From an uncultured Synechococcus sp. (GTDB lineage Bacteria; Cyanobacteriota; Cyanobacteriia; PCC-6307; Cyanobiaceae), in the NCBI GenBank assembly GCA_913057985.1, contig CAJXPL010000005.1, forward strand, positions 39,415 to 103,414: 64,000 nt of DNA, read 5' to 3'. Both the position numbers and the translations under genes were made by a program. Numbering within the stretch: the stretch's first letter is position 1; every line of letters starts with the position of its first letter. A model generated the notes under the pieces. That model did no database searches, had not been told where the DNA came from, and saw only the letters and a program-made list of their open reading frames with translations. Shown piece by piece: positions 20,329 through 29,793 of this stretch.

Positions 20329-20631
20329 TCAGGACTCAGGGAAGAGTTGGATCGAGTTGCCCTCCGCCAGGCGCACCACGGCTTTCTTCACCTGGGCACG
20401 TTTGCCGGCGAAGCGACCCATGCGACGGGAGCGTCGCGGGGGGTTCATGGTGCTGATGCCGGTGACCTTCACATCGAAGAGCTGCTCAATGGCGGCCTTG
20501 ATGTCGGGCTTTGCGGCGCGGTGGTCCACCTCGAAGGTGTACTGGTTGATTTCGAGGGCGCGGGTGGCCTTCTCGGTGATCAGGGGACGGCGGATCACAT
20601 CCGCCAGGCGTCCTTGGAAACGTTCAGTCAT
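20329..20631 (-). CDS. rplW: Ribosomal protein uL23
   Basis: 100 residues from the ATG at 20629-20631 ([21 protein letters not shown]). The upstream in-frame residues lie within rplD and are excluded. The family core [26 protein letters not shown] is intact. It docks signal recognition particle at the exit tunnel. The start overlaps the end of rplD by 8 nt. Confidence 0.97.
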   Translation of the reverse strand: MTERFQGRLADVIRRPLITEKATRALEINQYTFEVDHRAAKPDIKAAIEQLFDVKVTGISTMNPPRRSRRMGRFAGKRAQVKKAVVRLAEGNSIQLFPES

Positions 20632-21259
20632 CGCCGTAGACCTCCTGGATGGTTGCGAGAGCTTCCTCGCCCAGCACCAGAGCATTGGCGTGGAGCAGGT
20701 CGAAGACGTTCAGCTGATCTGCGGAGATCAACTTGACTTTCTCCAGGTTGCGCACGGAAAGGCGCACAACATCGGAGGGGTTCGTCAGAACGATGAGCAC
20801 CTTGGAGCCGGCAGCAACACCGAGGCGACCCAGAGCATCTGTGATCTCACGGGTCTTGGGGGCCTCCAGCGAAGCACCGAAGTCCTTCACGACGGTCACA
20901 TCGTCAATGCGGGCCATCAGCGCGGTGCGCAGGGCCAGACGACGCTCCTTGCGGTTCATCGCAAGGTTGTACGTGCGGGGCTTGGGTCCAAAGATGATGC
21001 CGCCGCCGGGTTTCAGAGGAGTGCGGATCGATCCCTGACGGGCCCGACCAGTTCCTTTCTGCTTGTAGGGCTTGCGACCACCACCGCGCACCTCTGAGCG
21101 GGTGAGGGTGCTGGCGGTTCCTTGGCGTGCATGGGCCTGCTGACGCAGAACGGCCCGATGCATCAGGTCAACGGCGGTGGTCTCTTTGGCCACCTTCAGG
21201 TCCAGGGTTGCCTTGCCGGCTTCCTTGCCCTGCCAATCACGAACGACACAACTGGCCAT
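20624..21259 (-). CDS. rplD: Ribosomal protein uL4
   Basis: 211 residues from ATG 21257-21259. It has the Arg/Gly-rich tunnel loop [22 protein letters not shown] and the conserved C-terminal [22 protein letters not shown] just upstream (21260-21262) is a possible alternative start. A strong ribosome-binding site, AAAGGAGGTAAG, at the end of rplC fits the ATG, and the ATG overlaps the rplC stop by 1 nt (TGATG). L4 represses its own operon in E. coli. Confidence 0.97.
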   Translation of the reverse strand: MASCVVRDWQGKEAGKATLDLKVAKETTAVDLMHRAVLRQQAHARQGTASTLTRSEVRGGGRKPYKQKGTGRARQGSIRTPLKPGGGIIFGPKPRTYNLAMNRKERRLALRTALMARIDDVTVVKDFGASLEAPKTREITDALGRLGVAAGSKVLIVLTNPSDVVRLSVRNLEKVKLISADQLNVFDLLHANALVLGEEALATIQEVYGDD

Positions 21260-21915
21260 CACTTACCTCCTTTGGCGGGCTTGGCGCCCACGCGCAAGGC
21301 CGGGCGGATGTTGAGCAGCGCACCAGGCTTGCCGGGCACGGATCCCTTCACCACCAGCAGGTTGTGCTCGCTGTCCACCTTGAGGATGGTCAGGCCGCGG
21401 GTGGTGATTTTCTTCCCGCCGTAGCGACCGGCCATCCGCTTTCCGGGATAGATGCGGCCCGGGGTCGTACCGGCACCGGTCGAACCGGGCTCACGGTGGT
21501 TCTTCGAACCGTGGGTCATCGGACCCCGGCTGAAGCCGTGGCGCTTCTGGTAGCCAGCGAAGCCGCGGCCGACGGTGTCACCGCTGACGTCCACCTTCTG
21601 GCCGGCTTCGAAATCGCCGACGGTGATGGCGCCACCGAGTTCAAGACCTTCAACGCTGTCGACGCGGTATTCGCGCAGATGACGCAGAAGACCCTCACCG
21701 GATTTGTTGAGGTGACCCTGGGCGGGCTTGTTGATCAGCTTCTCGCGGGTTTCGCCAAAGCCGATCTGCACTGCGGAATAACCGTCAGTGTCGTCGTTTT
21801 TGAGTTGGGTGATGCGGCAGGGGCCGGCTTCGATCAAGGTGACCGGAACAGCTCTGCCCTGCTCGTCGAAGAACTGGGACATACCCAGCTTCTTCCCGAG
21901 GATGCCGATGGACAT
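21259..21915 (-). CDS. rplC: Ribosomal protein uL3
   Basis: 218 residues from the ATG at 21913-21915 ([31 protein letters not shown]). The long C-terminal loop with [31 protein letters not shown] is intact. It is the first gene of the cluster; rpsJ is not in front of it, which is the usual cyanobacterial arrangement with rpsJ near tuf. The promoter and leader must lie in the 380 nt to ndhN. Confidence 0.97.
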   Translation of the reverse strand: MSIGILGKKLGMSQFFDEQGRAVPVTLIEAGPCRITQLKNDDTDGYSAVQIGFGETREKLINKPAQGHLNKSGEGLLRHLREYRVDSVEGLELGGAITVGDFEAGQKVDVSGDTVGRGFAGYQKRHGFSRGPMTHGSKNHREPGSTGAGTTPGRIYPGKRMAGRYGGKKITTRGLTILKVDSEHNLLVVKGSVPGKPGALLNIRPALRVGAKPAKGGK

Positions 21916-22296
21916 GGATGGGGAGGAAGCGCCAGCGTGGACAACCACCAGGCGGAGAACCGCATGGGGTCAGGTGCTGATCGATTGGACGCAGACGTGG
22001 TTCGAAGCGGAACTCCCGAAGGAGTGGATTCGAATGGGCTAGCGAACGATTCAGCGAGGCTGGGACTTGCATCTGCACGATGTGCTGTTGCAGTTTCCCG
22101 ACGGAGATCTCCGAAGAAAGCTTCCGTACTGGCCTGGGGATTCGACGCAATCGTCGAATCTGTTCTGCCGACTGGAGGCCCGGCTAGCGGACGGGCACAG
22201 AAACACAGAACAAACAACGAACCTACAACACCGACCTCCCCTCTCCCGTGATCCCCCTGCCTGCTGCCAGAATCCCTTCCAATCCCTGTAGCTGCC
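21916..22296. promoter_or_regulatory. Divergent intergenic region: ribosomal-cluster leader and ndhN upstream region
   Basis: 381 nt without a convincing gene. It must carry the promoter and 5' leader of the whole rplC cluster (minus) and the ndhN promoter (plus). The most regular structure is a perfect 9-bp inverted repeat with a 4-nt loop at 22139-22160 (GATTCGACG, CAAT, CGTCGAATC). A weaker GCCCG/CGGGC hairpin lies near 22180-22200. I could not identify -35/-10 boxes with confidence. Confidence 0.55.
22139..22160. repeat. Perfect 9-bp inverted repeat in the ribosomal-cluster leader
   Basis: GATTCGACG at 22139-22147, loop CAAT, CGTCGAATC at 22152-22160. It lies about 225 nt upstream of rplC and 137 nt upstream of ndhN. 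It could be an operator or an RNA stem in the rplC leader, comparable in idea with L4-type leader control. There is no T-tract on either side, so it is not an intrinsic terminator. Confidence 0.7.
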
Positions 22297-22758
22297 ATGC
22301 CTCTGCTTCTCACCGGTCAGGCATTTCGCCGTGATCTCGAAGCCAATGGCTGCCTGGCGGTGAAGGCTCCGCTCGAAGGTGGTGCAGAAACCCGTCTATT
22401 AAGACGTCTGCGCGGCGCCGGTTACAGCACCCGCATTACATCGGCCCGTGGTCTTGGTGATCCGGAGGTGTTTCTCACCCAGAAGCACGGCATTCGTCCG
22501 CCCCATCTCGGCCATCAAAGTGTTGGTCGTGGTGCTGCTGTGGGAGAAGTGCAGGAGGTGGCTCCCCAGCTCGGCGACCTGTTTGAAGGTGATGCTCCCG
22601 TGGCTCTCTGGCTGCTGGAAGGCCAGGTGCTCTCGCGCTCTGAACTTCTTTCGCTCTGCGATCTGTGCAAGCGCGAACCGCGTTTACGCATCATCGTGGA
22701 GATGGGTGGTGCTCGCAGCCTGACGTGGGAACCGATGACCACATATCTGAAGGCCTGA
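22297..22758 (+). CDS. ndhN: NAD(P)H-quinone oxidoreductase subunit N
   Basis: 153 residues, a cyanobacteria- and chloroplast-specific peripheral subunit of NDH-1, the complex that runs cyclic electron flow and respiration on the thylakoid. The family segments are [37 protein letters not shown] and the C-terminal [19 protein letters not shown]. It has no cofactor motif, as expected. Its last 34 nt overlap the probable start of ldpA. Confidence 0.95.
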   Translation: MPLLLTGQAFRRDLEANGCLAVKAPLEGGAETRLLRRLRGAGYSTRITSARGLGDPEVFLTQKHGIRPPHLGHQSVGRGAAVGEVQEVAPQLGDLFEGDAPVALWLLEGQVLSRSELLSLCDLCKREPRLRIIVEMGGARSLTWEPMTTYLKA

Positions 22759-23756
22759 CGCCTGACGACGCCCTCGTACAGGGCCGCTGGGTCAAGCTGA
22801 TCTGTGGGGCAAGCAACCAGGATCTGCCGGCCATTGCTGATCTCACCGCTGTTTTTTCGGCTGTTGGTGTTCATTGTGTTGATGTGGCGGCCGATCCAGC
22901 GGTTGCCCTGGCAGCGCGTCGAGGCCTGGACTGGGCTGAGGCGCAAACAGGTCGTCGCCCCTGGCTGATGGTGAGCCTCAGCGATGGCACCGATGCTCAC
23001 TTCCGCAAGGCCTGGTTCGATCCAGGCCGCTGCCCTGTGGACTGTCCGCGGCCCTGCGAAAGGATTTGTCCGGCGGCAGCGATTCCGCCCGCTGCTGGCA
23101 TCGACCAGCACCGTTGTTATGGCTGCGGCCGCTGCCTGCCGGCTTGCCCCCATGGGTTGATCGAGGAGCGCGACCACCGTTTGGCCCCTGAGCAGGTGAT
23201 CTCCCTGCTCCAATCGATTCAGCCCGATGCTGTGGAGATTCACACCGCATCTGGGCATGACGAGGGCTTCGCAACGCTGATCCAAAGCCTTAAGCAGCAC
23301 AAGGTTCCCTTGCGGCGCTTGGCCGTGAGCTCCGGCTTGGAGGGTCACGGCGTGAAGGCCGATCAGTTGGCTGATTTGCTTTGGCGTCGCTACTCCCGCC
23401 TGCGGCAAGCCGGTTACAGACCCCTCTGGCAGCTGGATGGGCGTCCGATGAGCGGCGATGTGGGGGCTGGCACCGCGCGGGCTGCAGTTCAGCTCTGGCG
23501 TGCCATGCGGAGTCTGGCTCCGCCGGGTCCGCTGCAGCTGGCCGGTGGTACCAACGCCGCAACGCTGGAGTTCTTGTGTCCGACGGAGCGGCCGGCTGGC
23601 ATCGCCTTTGGTGGTGTGGCCCGTCGCTTGCTGATGCCTGTGCTGGATGAGGCGCAAACCCGTGGCCTTGCCCTGTGGCAATGGCCCGAGGGTTGGAAGC
23701 GTGCCCTCTCCCTCGCGCGTCCATTGGTTGCGCCATGGCTGCAGCGCTCTTGCTAG
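22725..23756 (+). CDS. ldpA: LdpA-type iron-sulfur protein (light-dependent period)
   Basis: 343 residues from GTG 22725; the ATG at 22665 would run further into ndhN and adds non-family sequence. Two [4Fe-4S]-type cysteine sets are present: [14 protein letters not shown] and [14 protein letters not shown]. The N-terminus [21 protein letters not shown] matches LdpA, which in Synechococcus elongatus senses redox state and adjusts the circadian period. The ferredoxin-like clusters sit inside a TIM-barrel-like protein. The 34-nt overlap with ndhN suggests coupled expression of two redox-related products. Confidence 0.88.
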   Translation: MGTDDHISEGLTPDDALVQGRWVKLICGASNQDLPAIADLTAVFSAVGVHCVDVAADPAVALAARRGLDWAEAQTGRRPWLMVSLSDGTDAHFRKAWFDPGRCPVDCPRPCERICPAAAIPPAAGIDQHRCYGCGRCLPACPHGLIEERDHRLAPEQVISLLQSIQPDAVEIHTASGHDEGFATLIQSLKQHKVPLRRLAVSSGLEGHGVKADQLADLLWRRYSRLRQAGYRPLWQLDGRPMSGDVGAGTARAAVQLWRAMRSLAPPGPLQLAGGTNAATLEFLCPTERPAGIAFGGVARRLLMPVLDEAQTRGLALWQWPEGWKRALSLARPLVAPWLQRSC

Positions 23757-23778
23757 AAGGCTGAAACGCGCAGATCCC

Positions 23779-25419
23779 ATGGGCACGCAACGGGTCACCG
23801 ACGATCTGGATCGCCTTCTCGAGCTCCTGCCGGATGCCGTGCAGGAGCAGTTGCGGCCGGAAGAAGCGCGAGAGCAGTTGCTTGAGGTGGTGCTCGATCT
23901 GGGTCGGGTTCCAGAAGCTCGTTATCCGGGCCGAGCCCTGGCGTTGGGTTCCACGCCTTTGTCCCGCGAGGATCTAACGGCTGTGGTGGCCAGGCTCGGT
24001 CAGTTCGGTGGCGACAACCGGGCGGGAATTGAACGAACGCTTCACCGGATCAGTGCGATCCGCAACCGTCAGGGTGAGGTGGTCGGTTTGACCTGCCGGG
24101 TGGGCCGAGCCGTGTTCGGCACCGTTGCCATGGTGCGGGACCTCCTGGATGGAGGGCAGTCCCTGTTGTTGATGGGGCGCCCGGGTGTTGGCAAGACAAC
24201 GGCGTTGCGCGAGATCGCCAGGGTGCTTGCCGATGAGCTGGAGCGGCGCGTTGTTGTGATCGACACGAGCAATGAGATCGCCGGTGATGGCGACATCCCC
24301 CACCCCGCGATTGGTCGGGCCCGCCGCATGCAGGTGGCCAGGCCTGAGCTGCAGCACCAAACCATGATCGAGGCGGTGGAAAACCACATGCCCGAAGTCA
24401 TCGTGATCGATGAGATCGGCACGGAGCTGGAGGCGCAGGCCGCGCGCACCATCGCTGAACGTGGTGTTGTGCTCGTCGCCACAGCCCACGGCAATGCTTT
24501 GGCCAACCTGATCAAGAACCCCACCCTCAGCGATCTGGTGGGGGGCATTCAGGCGGTCACCCTCGGGGATGAGGAGGCCCGGCGGCGGCGCAGTCAGAAA
24601 ACGGTGTTGGAGCGCGCAGCCGAACCAACGTTTCCAGTGGCGGTTGAAATGCACAGCCGGCAGCGCTGGGCCGTTCACACCGACGTTGCCGCCACCGTGG
24701 ATCAACTGCTCCGGGGCCTGAAGCCAAGGGTTCAGGAGCGCGAGCTGACGCCTGAGGGGGTCGTTCAGCTGGTGGACCCGCCTCAGGCTTCCGGTTTGCT
24801 GCGGCCTCCGTCCCAACGGTCGTTTGCGGATCAGCCGGTCTCCGCTCCCGTGCCCATGCCTGCAGCCAGTGCCCAAGGGGCCAGTGCGGCAGAGGAACCA
24901 CCTCCGCAGGAGACCAGCGCCGAGCATCTGCAGGTTCTCTGTTGCGGGGTTCCACCTCGTGTTGTGGAAGAGGCCATCCGTTCCCACGGTTGGAAGGCCC
25001 GGGTTGTGGAGGACTTGAGTGAGGCTGATGTGGTCTTGAGCGTTCGGCTGGGCCTCAGTCGTCAACCATCACTGCGCCGTCAGGCCAGGGATCTGGGGAT
25101 CCCGATCCTGGTGATCAAGTCCGACACCCTGCCCCAGGTGACCCGTGCCATGGCACGTCTTCTGCGCCGTCAGGCCACCGAAACAGCCGCAGAGGTCACT
25201 CCGCCGGATCGGGCGTCTCAAGATGATGAATTGGCCGCTCTCGAGGAATGCCGGCTTGCGGTGGAACAGGTGGTGATGCCGCAAGGCAGGCCGGTGGAGT
25301 TGCTACCTCGCAGTGAGCGTGTTCTCCGGATGCAGGCCGACCTTGTGCGCCGTTACCGACTGCGCAGTGATGTCGTCGGTGAGGCTGAAATGTCACGCCT
25401 GAGGGTTTTCCCCCGCTGA
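23779..25419 (+). CDS. Ycf45/SpoIIIAA-like AAA ATPase with R3H-type tail
   Basis: 546 residues from ATG 23779. Residues 105-300 form a RecA/AAA-like ATPase with P-loop GRPGVGKTT (133-141), Walker [14 protein letters not shown] and [18 protein letters not shown], as in SpoIIIAA and chloroplast Ycf45. A Pro/Ala-rich linker follows, then a small Rossmann-like domain, then a C-terminal R3H-type segment ([20 protein letters not shown]). The histidine expected in an R3H motif seems to be replaced by alanine, so nucleic-acid binding through it is doubtful. The cellular role is unknown. Confidence 0.85.
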   Translation: MGTQRVTDDLDRLLELLPDAVQEQLRPEEAREQLLEVVLDLGRVPEARYPGRALALGSTPLSREDLTAVVARLGQFGGDNRAGIERTLHRISAIRNRQGEVVGLTCRVGRAVFGTVAMVRDLLDGGQSLLLMGRPGVGKTTALREIARVLADELERRVVVIDTSNEIAGDGDIPHPAIGRARRMQVARPELQHQTMIEAVENHMPEVIVIDEIGTELEAQAARTIAERGVVLVATAHGNALANLIKNPTLSDLVGGIQAVTLGDEEARRRRSQKTVLERAAEPTFPVAVEMHSRQRWAVHTDVAATVDQLLRGLKPRVQERELTPEGVVQLVDPPQASGLLRPPSQRSFADQPVSAPVPMPAASAQGASAAEEPPPQETSAEHLQVLCCGVPPRVVEEAIRSHGWKARVVEDLSEADVVLSVRLGLSRQPSLRRQARDLGIPILVIKSDTLPQVTRAMARLLRRQATETAAEVTPPDRASQDDELAALEECRLAVEQVVMPQGRPVELLPRSERVLRMQADLVRRYRLRSDVVGEAEMSRLRVFPR

Positions 25420-25521
25420 TCGGCCGTCGGTTGGTTCGCCCGGTGGATTGACGAAGGGTTGGCTGCTGTGGGTAACTATGTGTACTCCGGTGATCCGCAG
25501 GTCGCGGTTCAAACGGATCAA

Positions 25522-25593
25522 TGGGCCGTCGCCAAGTGGTAAGGCAGCGGGTTTTGGTCCCGCCATTCCTAGGTTCGAATCCTAGCGGCCCAG
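25522..25593 (+). tRNA. tRNA-Gln (anticodon UUG)
   Basis: 72 nt with acceptor TGGGCCG/CGGCCCA, discriminator G, D-loop AAGTGGTAAGGC, anticodon loop TTTTGGT (UUG) and T-loop GTTCGAATC. No CCA is encoded. The weak U1-A72 pair is the usual mark of glutamine tRNA. Confidence 0.97.
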
Positions 25594-25602
25594 TTTTTGT
25601 CC

Positions 25603-26352
25603 ATGAATGATCGACCCCTCCTCGTCTTCGACTTCGACGGGGTCATCGTTGATGGCATGGCGGAGTACTGGTGGAGTGCCTGGCATGCCTGTCGTCGTCT
25701 TGAGGCTGCCCCAGAGGGCTTGACGCCTGATCAGGTCCCTGACGCCTTCCGACAGCTGCGGCCGTGGGTGCATCACGGTTGGGAGATGGTTCTGCTGGCC
25801 GCAGAGCTGCCGGTGCTGAACCTTCAGGTTTGGCTGGAGTCCTATGGGGACGCGCAGGCCTCGGCACTGCAACGGCGTGGATGGCGGCCGGAGCAGCTGC
25901 AGGCGGCCCTCGATGACGCCAGGGATCAAGCCGTTCGGCAGAGCCGTTCGGCTTGGTTGGCGCTGCATCGACCTTTTCCCGGTCTGGTGGAGCGGCTGCA
26001 GCGGTTGGAGGCTGAGGGGGTGGACTGGTCTGTTCTGACCACCAAAACCCAGGCCTTCACAGCTGAACTGCTGAACAGCCTTGGCCTGCATCCTTGGCGC
26101 CTGGATGGCCGTGAGGCTGGCGCCAAGCCTCAGGTTCTGCGTCAGCTTCAGCAGCAGCGAAGGCTGTGTGGCTTCGTGGAAGACCGCCGGGCGACGCTGG
26201 AGGCGGTGCGCTCAACCCCAGGGTTAGAAAAGTTGCCCTGTTTTCTGGTGAGTTGGGGCTATCTTCGCCCGCAGGATCAGAGCGGTCTTCCGCCTGGAAT
26301 TGCGTTGCTCCATCCAGATCGTTTTCGGGCCCCCCTGGCGCAATGGCCCTGA
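25603..26352 (+). CDS. HAD-superfamily hydrolase
   Basis: 249 residues from ATG 25603; a TTG six bases earlier is less likely. The HAD nucleophile motif is VFDFDGVIVDG with Asp10 and Asp12. Motif II is in WSVLTTKTQAF, and motif III/IV follows in GAKPQVLRQLQQQRRLCGFVEDR. It is probably a small-molecule phosphatase of the phosphoglycolate-phosphatase type. The substrate is not evident. It lies 10 nt after tRNA-Gln and 86 nt before recA. Confidence 0.85.
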   Translation: MNDRPLLVFDFDGVIVDGMAEYWWSAWHACRRLEAAPEGLTPDQVPDAFRQLRPWVHHGWEMVLLAAELPVLNLQVWLESYGDAQASALQRRGWRPEQLQAALDDARDQAVRQSRSAWLALHRPFPGLVERLQRLEAEGVDWSVLTTKTQAFTAELLNSLGLHPWRLDGREAGAKPQVLRQLQQQRRLCGFVEDRRATLEAVRSTPGLEKLPCFLVSWGYLRPQDQSGLPPGIALLHPDRFRAPLAQWP

Positions 26353-26360
26353 TTCGTTAC

Positions 26361-26374
26361 GGTACGCTTGTACT
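26361..26374 (+). promoter_or_regulatory. LexA-type SOS box upstream of recA
   Basis: GGTACGCTTGTACT fits the cyanobacterial LexA consensus as I recall it, RGTACNNNDGTWCB, at every specified position. It lies 65 nt before the recA ATG and 9 nt after the stop of the HAD gene, which is where an SOS operator for recA should be. A -10-like TACTAC overlaps its right end. Confidence 0.75.
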
Positions 26375-26438
26375 ACCTGAGACGATTCGGCGCTTCTGTG
26401 GCATTGGATCTCTCGTTCCTTAGTTTCAGGTCCTTTTC

Positions 26439-27563
26439 ATGCCTGCAGATATGAAATCCGGCGCTTCAGATCCCCGTTCCTCCGGCGAGAGGGACAAGGC
26501 GCTGAATCTGGTGCTGGGTCAGATCGAGCGCAACTTCGGCAAGGGATCGATCATGCGGCTGGGCGATGCCTCCCGCATGCGGGTGGAGACGATTTCCACC
26601 GGCGCGCTGACCCTTGATCTCGCTTTGGGTGGTGGATACCCGAAGGGCCGCGTGGTGGAGATTTACGGCCCGGAAAGTTCCGGTAAAACCACGCTCACCC
26701 TGCACGCGATCGCTGAAGTGCAGAAGCGTGGTGGTGTGGCGGCCTTCGTGGATGCGGAGCATGCCCTGGATCCCGTTTACGCCGCTTCGCTGGGCGTTGA
26801 TGTGGAGAACCTGCTGGTCTCTCAGCCCGACACCGGCGAGATGGCTCTGGAGATCGTTGATCAACTGGTGCGATCGGCGGCGGTGGATCTGGTCGTTGTC
26901 GACTCGGTGGCTGCCCTCACCCCCCGCGCTGAGATCGAAGGTGAGATGGGAGATCTGGCGGTTGGCGCCCAGGCGCGTCTGATGAGTCAGGCGATGCGGA
27001 AGATCACCGGCAACATCGGCAAGTCGGGTTGCACCGTCATCTTCCTCAACCAGCTGCGTCTCAAGATTGGTGTGACCTACGGCAATCCAGAGACCACCAC
27101 TGGAGGCAACGCCCTCAAGTTCTATGCCTCGGTTCGCCTCGACATCCGTCGGATTCAGACCCTCAAGAAGGGAACAGAGGAATTCGGCATCAGGGCCAAG
27201 GTGAAAGTGGCGAAAAACAAGGTGGCGCCACCCTTCCGCATTGCCGAATTCGACATTCTCTTTGGCCGCGGCATCAGCACCTTGGGTTGTCTGCTGGATC
27301 TCGCCGAAGAGACAGGCGTTGTTGTCCGTAAGGGCGCCTGGTACAGCTACGAGGGAGACAACATCGGTCAGGGTCGCGACAACACCATCACCTGGATGGA
27401 GGAGAACCCGGACGCAACGGTCACCATCGAAACGTTGGTGCGTCAGAAGTTGACGGAGGGTTCTGAGGTGAAGGCGAATTCGATGCGCCCCCTTGCCGCT
27501 GCTGCGAAGACGGCTGCTGCCGATAAGTCGGCTCCGGCCAAGGCCTCAGAGGCGGCGGCCTGA
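26439..27563 (+). CDS. recA: Recombinase RecA
   Basis: 374 residues. It has Walker [10 protein letters not shown] (77-85), [22 protein letters not shown] and loop L2 [26 protein letters not shown]. It forms nucleoprotein filaments for homologous recombination and triggers LexA self-cleavage. The last ~30 residues are an Ala/Lys-rich tail ([21 protein letters not shown]). Expression is probably controlled by the LexA-type box at 26361. Confidence 0.98.
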   Translation: MPADMKSGASDPRSSGERDKALNLVLGQIERNFGKGSIMRLGDASRMRVETISTGALTLDLALGGGYPKGRVVEIYGPESSGKTTLTLHAIAEVQKRGGVAAFVDAEHALDPVYAASLGVDVENLLVSQPDTGEMALEIVDQLVRSAAVDLVVVDSVAALTPRAEIEGEMGDLAVGAQARLMSQAMRKITGNIGKSGCTVIFLNQLRLKIGVTYGNPETTTGGNALKFYASVRLDIRRIQTLKKGTEEFGIRAKVKVAKNKVAPPFRIAEFDILFGRGISTLGCLLDLAEETGVVVRKGAWYSYEGDNIGQGRDNTITWMEENPDATVTIETLVRQKLTEGSEVKANSMRPLAAAAKTAAADKSAPAKASEAAA

Positions 27564-27565
27564 TT

Positions 27566-27910
27566 TCAGGCGGCCTGGGCCAGGGGCTGCATGGCGCGGA
27601 CCTGGCCCTCCTGGGCCAAATCGGCCATCCGTTGCAATTCCTGGATGGCTTCGGCTCCCTCCAGCTTCACCAGTTCTCGGCCGTTGCGGGATTCCACCCA
27701 GCTGATGCCGAAGTCTGAGACAAGAAAGCGCACCATGTGGCCATCGCCGATTTCAGCCACAAACGAAGCTCCATGGCCATCGCGGCCGTCGCCACAGGAG
27801 TAACAGGTGGCTGTGAAGCCGGTGCTTTGAAGACTGCTGGCGAGGGCCTGCAGGCTCATCACCAGGTCTTCAACGACGGATCGGTAGTGCTCGGCGAGGC
27901 GAGGAAACAT
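27566..27910 (-). CDS. DUF1815-family protein
   Basis: 114 residues from the ATG at 27908-27910 (MFPRLAEHYRSVVEDLVMSLQALASSL). It matches the cyanobacteria-only DUF1815 family, with SCGDGRDGHGASFVAEIGDGHMVRFLVSDFGISW in the middle. The function is unknown and no catalytic motif is obvious. It converges with recA, leaving 2 nt between stops. Just before its start is a short GTCTC-CATT-GAGAC stem (27917-27930) and an A/T-rich stretch that probably holds the promoter. Confidence 0.88.
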   Translation of the reverse strand: MFPRLAEHYRSVVEDLVMSLQALASSLQSTGFTATCYSCGDGRDGHGASFVAEIGDGHMVRFLVSDFGISWVESRNGRELVKLEGAEAIQELQRMADLAQEGQVRAMQPLAQAA

Positions 27911-27980
27911 AACTGAGTCTCCATTGAGACCCAGTCTAAAGGTTTTCTTTTGTTTTCGTTTGTTCGGTTGAGCCGGTTGC

Positions 27981-28229
27981 TCAGGGGGTATCTGCAAGCG
28001 TCCACCAGCCGGCCGCTGGGCCGATGAAGCGCACCGTGATCCAGAGCACAACCATTCCTCCGATTCCGATCCAGGCGCCGCGGGTGGTCACCGCCATGAA
28101 CTGCTGCGTCTGTTTGCGGGTCAGCGGAAGCCAGGACACGATCCGTGGGGAGGTGTCCACAGTTTTGGTGCTGGCCTTGGGCTGACGAGGGGGTAAGCCC
28201 TGGGCAGCCCGGCGGCGTGCTTCTCCCAT
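27981..28229 (-). CDS. DUF2839-family small membrane protein
   Basis: 82 residues. The N-terminus MGEARRRAAQGLPPRQPK is the hallmark of DUF2839, found in cyanobacteria. A single membrane helix follows (GAWIGIGGMVVLWITVRFIGPAAGWW). The role is unknown. It lies 70 nt upstream of the DUF1815 gene on the same strand. Confidence 0.88.
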   Translation of the reverse strand: MGEARRRAAQGLPPRQPKASTKTVDTSPRIVSWLPLTRKQTQQFMAVTTRGAWIGIGGMVVLWITVRFIGPAAGWWTLADTP

Positions 28230-28264
28230 GCACTTCTGAGCGTTGAAGGGAGGTTAGGCGTTGT

Positions 28265-29716
28265 TCAATCCGGAAGCAGTCGCTGCAATGGAATCCAAGG
28301 TTCCAGTCGGTGCAGCACCTGATCACCCCAGCTGCGCCCTCGGAGGCGGCCATCGAGAATGGCCAGGCGTCCACCACTGCGGCGCAGCGGCGCAATGGCG
28401 GCAGGGATCAGGCTGAGGGCTTCCGGCAGCAGCAAGGTGCGGAACCAGTCCTCTCCCTGCTGTTTCAACCGCTCCACCCGAGCCGAGGTGAGCGGATTGT
28501 CCAAGCTGGCGATGGGGAGCATGCCGACAATCAGCTGTGCCGGCTCCGGTAGCTGCTCCTGATGCTCCAGCCACCAGTCCCAGTTGCAGGTCACCACGCC
28601 ATTGCTTTCGGGTGCTGTCGACTCATGCACCACACGGCGTCCGAATTCCGCAGCCAGGGAACTGGTCAGCTGCCGACGCAGCTGGTCGTCATTGATCAGA
28701 ACAAGGGTGAGCCCCGCCTGGCCAAGGATGAGCCTTCTGCTCTCCTCCAGGAGATGTTGGACGTAGATCCGCGTGTTCGGCAGCGGCTGGCGACGCGGGG
28801 CATAGAGAGGGAGGGGTTCATTCAGCTCCTGTTCCCGCAGCGTTGCCCGGACGTCGGGGACCAATCCGGTCTGCTCGAATTCCAGATCCAGCCTGGCGTT
28901 ATCTCCATTGCTGCTGAACATCAGGCAGGGGTGATCCAGCAGCACGCCCCGCAGCAGTTGGAGCGGTTCCAGGGGGGCCAGCTGCCAGCGCCACTGGAGC
29001 AGCCGGTGATCGAGTTCAGCCCACTCGGTCCAGTCCGCCGGGTTGATGGCGCGGAGCGTGTTCCAGGGTTCTGGGCTGGCTGGCATCAGCTGGAGCAGGT
29101 CGCGTAGGGCCTGCCCAGCTGAGCCTTCGAGTCGCACCATCCCTCCTGGTCGCGTGGCTGCAGCGAAGAGCTGCCGGCTCATGCGGTCGTGCAGCTCCAG
29201 CAACCCGGATTCAGCCTGAGGGCAGGCCTGGCGGAGTTCGTCCCAGTGCTGGTGGTTGATCTCGAAGGTCAGGGCGTTCCGCATTCGCCGGCTCAACTGA
29301 TCCATCTCCGGGATCAGCAGTTGGCGTTGGCCCAAGTGCCCGTCGCGATGGGCCTGAATCAGCTCACCGACATCCATCAGCCAGAGCTGTGGCCCCTCCG
29401 GAGGGGTCGGTCCCTGCCAGCAGGGGAGCCTCAGGCCCTGGTTGCGGAGACGGGGCAATTCCAACTGGAGCAGCCGCCGACGTTGGGGGGGCGTCAGCAC
29501 CAGCGCCCCCGCTTCGGGAGCCAGACACAGCGGCACCAGCAGACCAAGCCACCAGCGTTCGCTGCTGCTGGGGGGGAGCTGGATGAGTGTCGTGTCGCGA
29601 CGCCTCAGGCTTCTTGCCACCAATCGGCTCAGGGTCAGGTGGTGGGGCCAGTCCGATTCCTCCTGACGGAGCAGGGTTTTGATCTGATGGTGGGCCTGGG
29701 CTTCCAACATCGTCAA
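28265..29716 (-). CDS. Helicase-like protein of the cyanobacterial DinG-related family, apparently degenerate
   Basis: 483 residues. The N-terminus (EAQAHHQIKTLLRQEESDWPHHLTLSRLVARSLRRRDTTLIQLP) resembles cyanobacterial proteins annotated as DinG/XPD-like helicases. Where a Walker A (GxGKT) is expected there is LPPSSSERWWLG, and the DEAH-position segment reads LLIPEMDQLSRRM. So key ATPase residues are missing. The C-terminal half contains helicase domain 2-like strands (LTLVLINDDQLRRQL, QLIVGMLPIASLDNP). It may be a non-hydrolysing scaffold or nucleic-acid binder. A second ATG at 29710 is an alternative start. Confidence 0.65.
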   Translation of the reverse strand: MTMLEAQAHHQIKTLLRQEESDWPHHLTLSRLVARSLRRRDTTLIQLPPSSSERWWLGLLVPLCLAPEAGALVLTPPQRRRLLQLELPRLRNQGLRLPCWQGPTPPEGPQLWLMDVGELIQAHRDGHLGQRQLLIPEMDQLSRRMRNALTFEINHQHWDELRQACPQAESGLLELHDRMSRQLFAAATRPGGMVRLEGSAGQALRDLLQLMPASPEPWNTLRAINPADWTEWAELDHRLLQWRWQLAPLEPLQLLRGVLLDHPCLMFSSNGDNARLDLEFEQTGLVPDVRATLREQELNEPLPLYAPRRQPLPNTRIYVQHLLEESRRLILGQAGLTLVLINDDQLRRQLTSSLAAEFGRRVVHESTAPESNGVVTCNWDWWLEHQEQLPEPAQLIVGMLPIASLDNPLTSARVERLKQQGEDWFRTLLLPEALSLIPAAIAPLRRSGGRLAILDGRLRGRSWGDQVLHRLEPWIPLQRLLPD

Positions 29717-29793
29717 ACCCTACGCAGGGTTCCCCCGGTGATTGGTTCATGGCAATCCATCCATCAACATGGCTTCACGACCCTGCGGGAGGG

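Noticed and set aside
19510..20736. Plus-strand frame (408 aa) antisense to rplB and rplW
   Set aside because: It lies fully over ribosomal protein genes and has a composition (Thr/Gly/His-rich) typical of antisense translation.
23974..25065. Minus-strand frame (363 aa) within the Ycf45-like gene
   Set aside because: Antisense shadow of a gene with intact ATPase motifs.
26361..26374. NtcA-type site (GTA-N8-TAC) at recA
   Set aside because: The GTAC half-sites are spaced by four bases, which fits LexA and not the eight-base spacing of NtcA.
27917..27930. GTCTC-CATT-GAGAC hairpin upstream of the DUF1815 gene as a riboswitch
   Set aside because: A 5-bp stem of this kind is expected by chance at this base composition and has no further structure around it.
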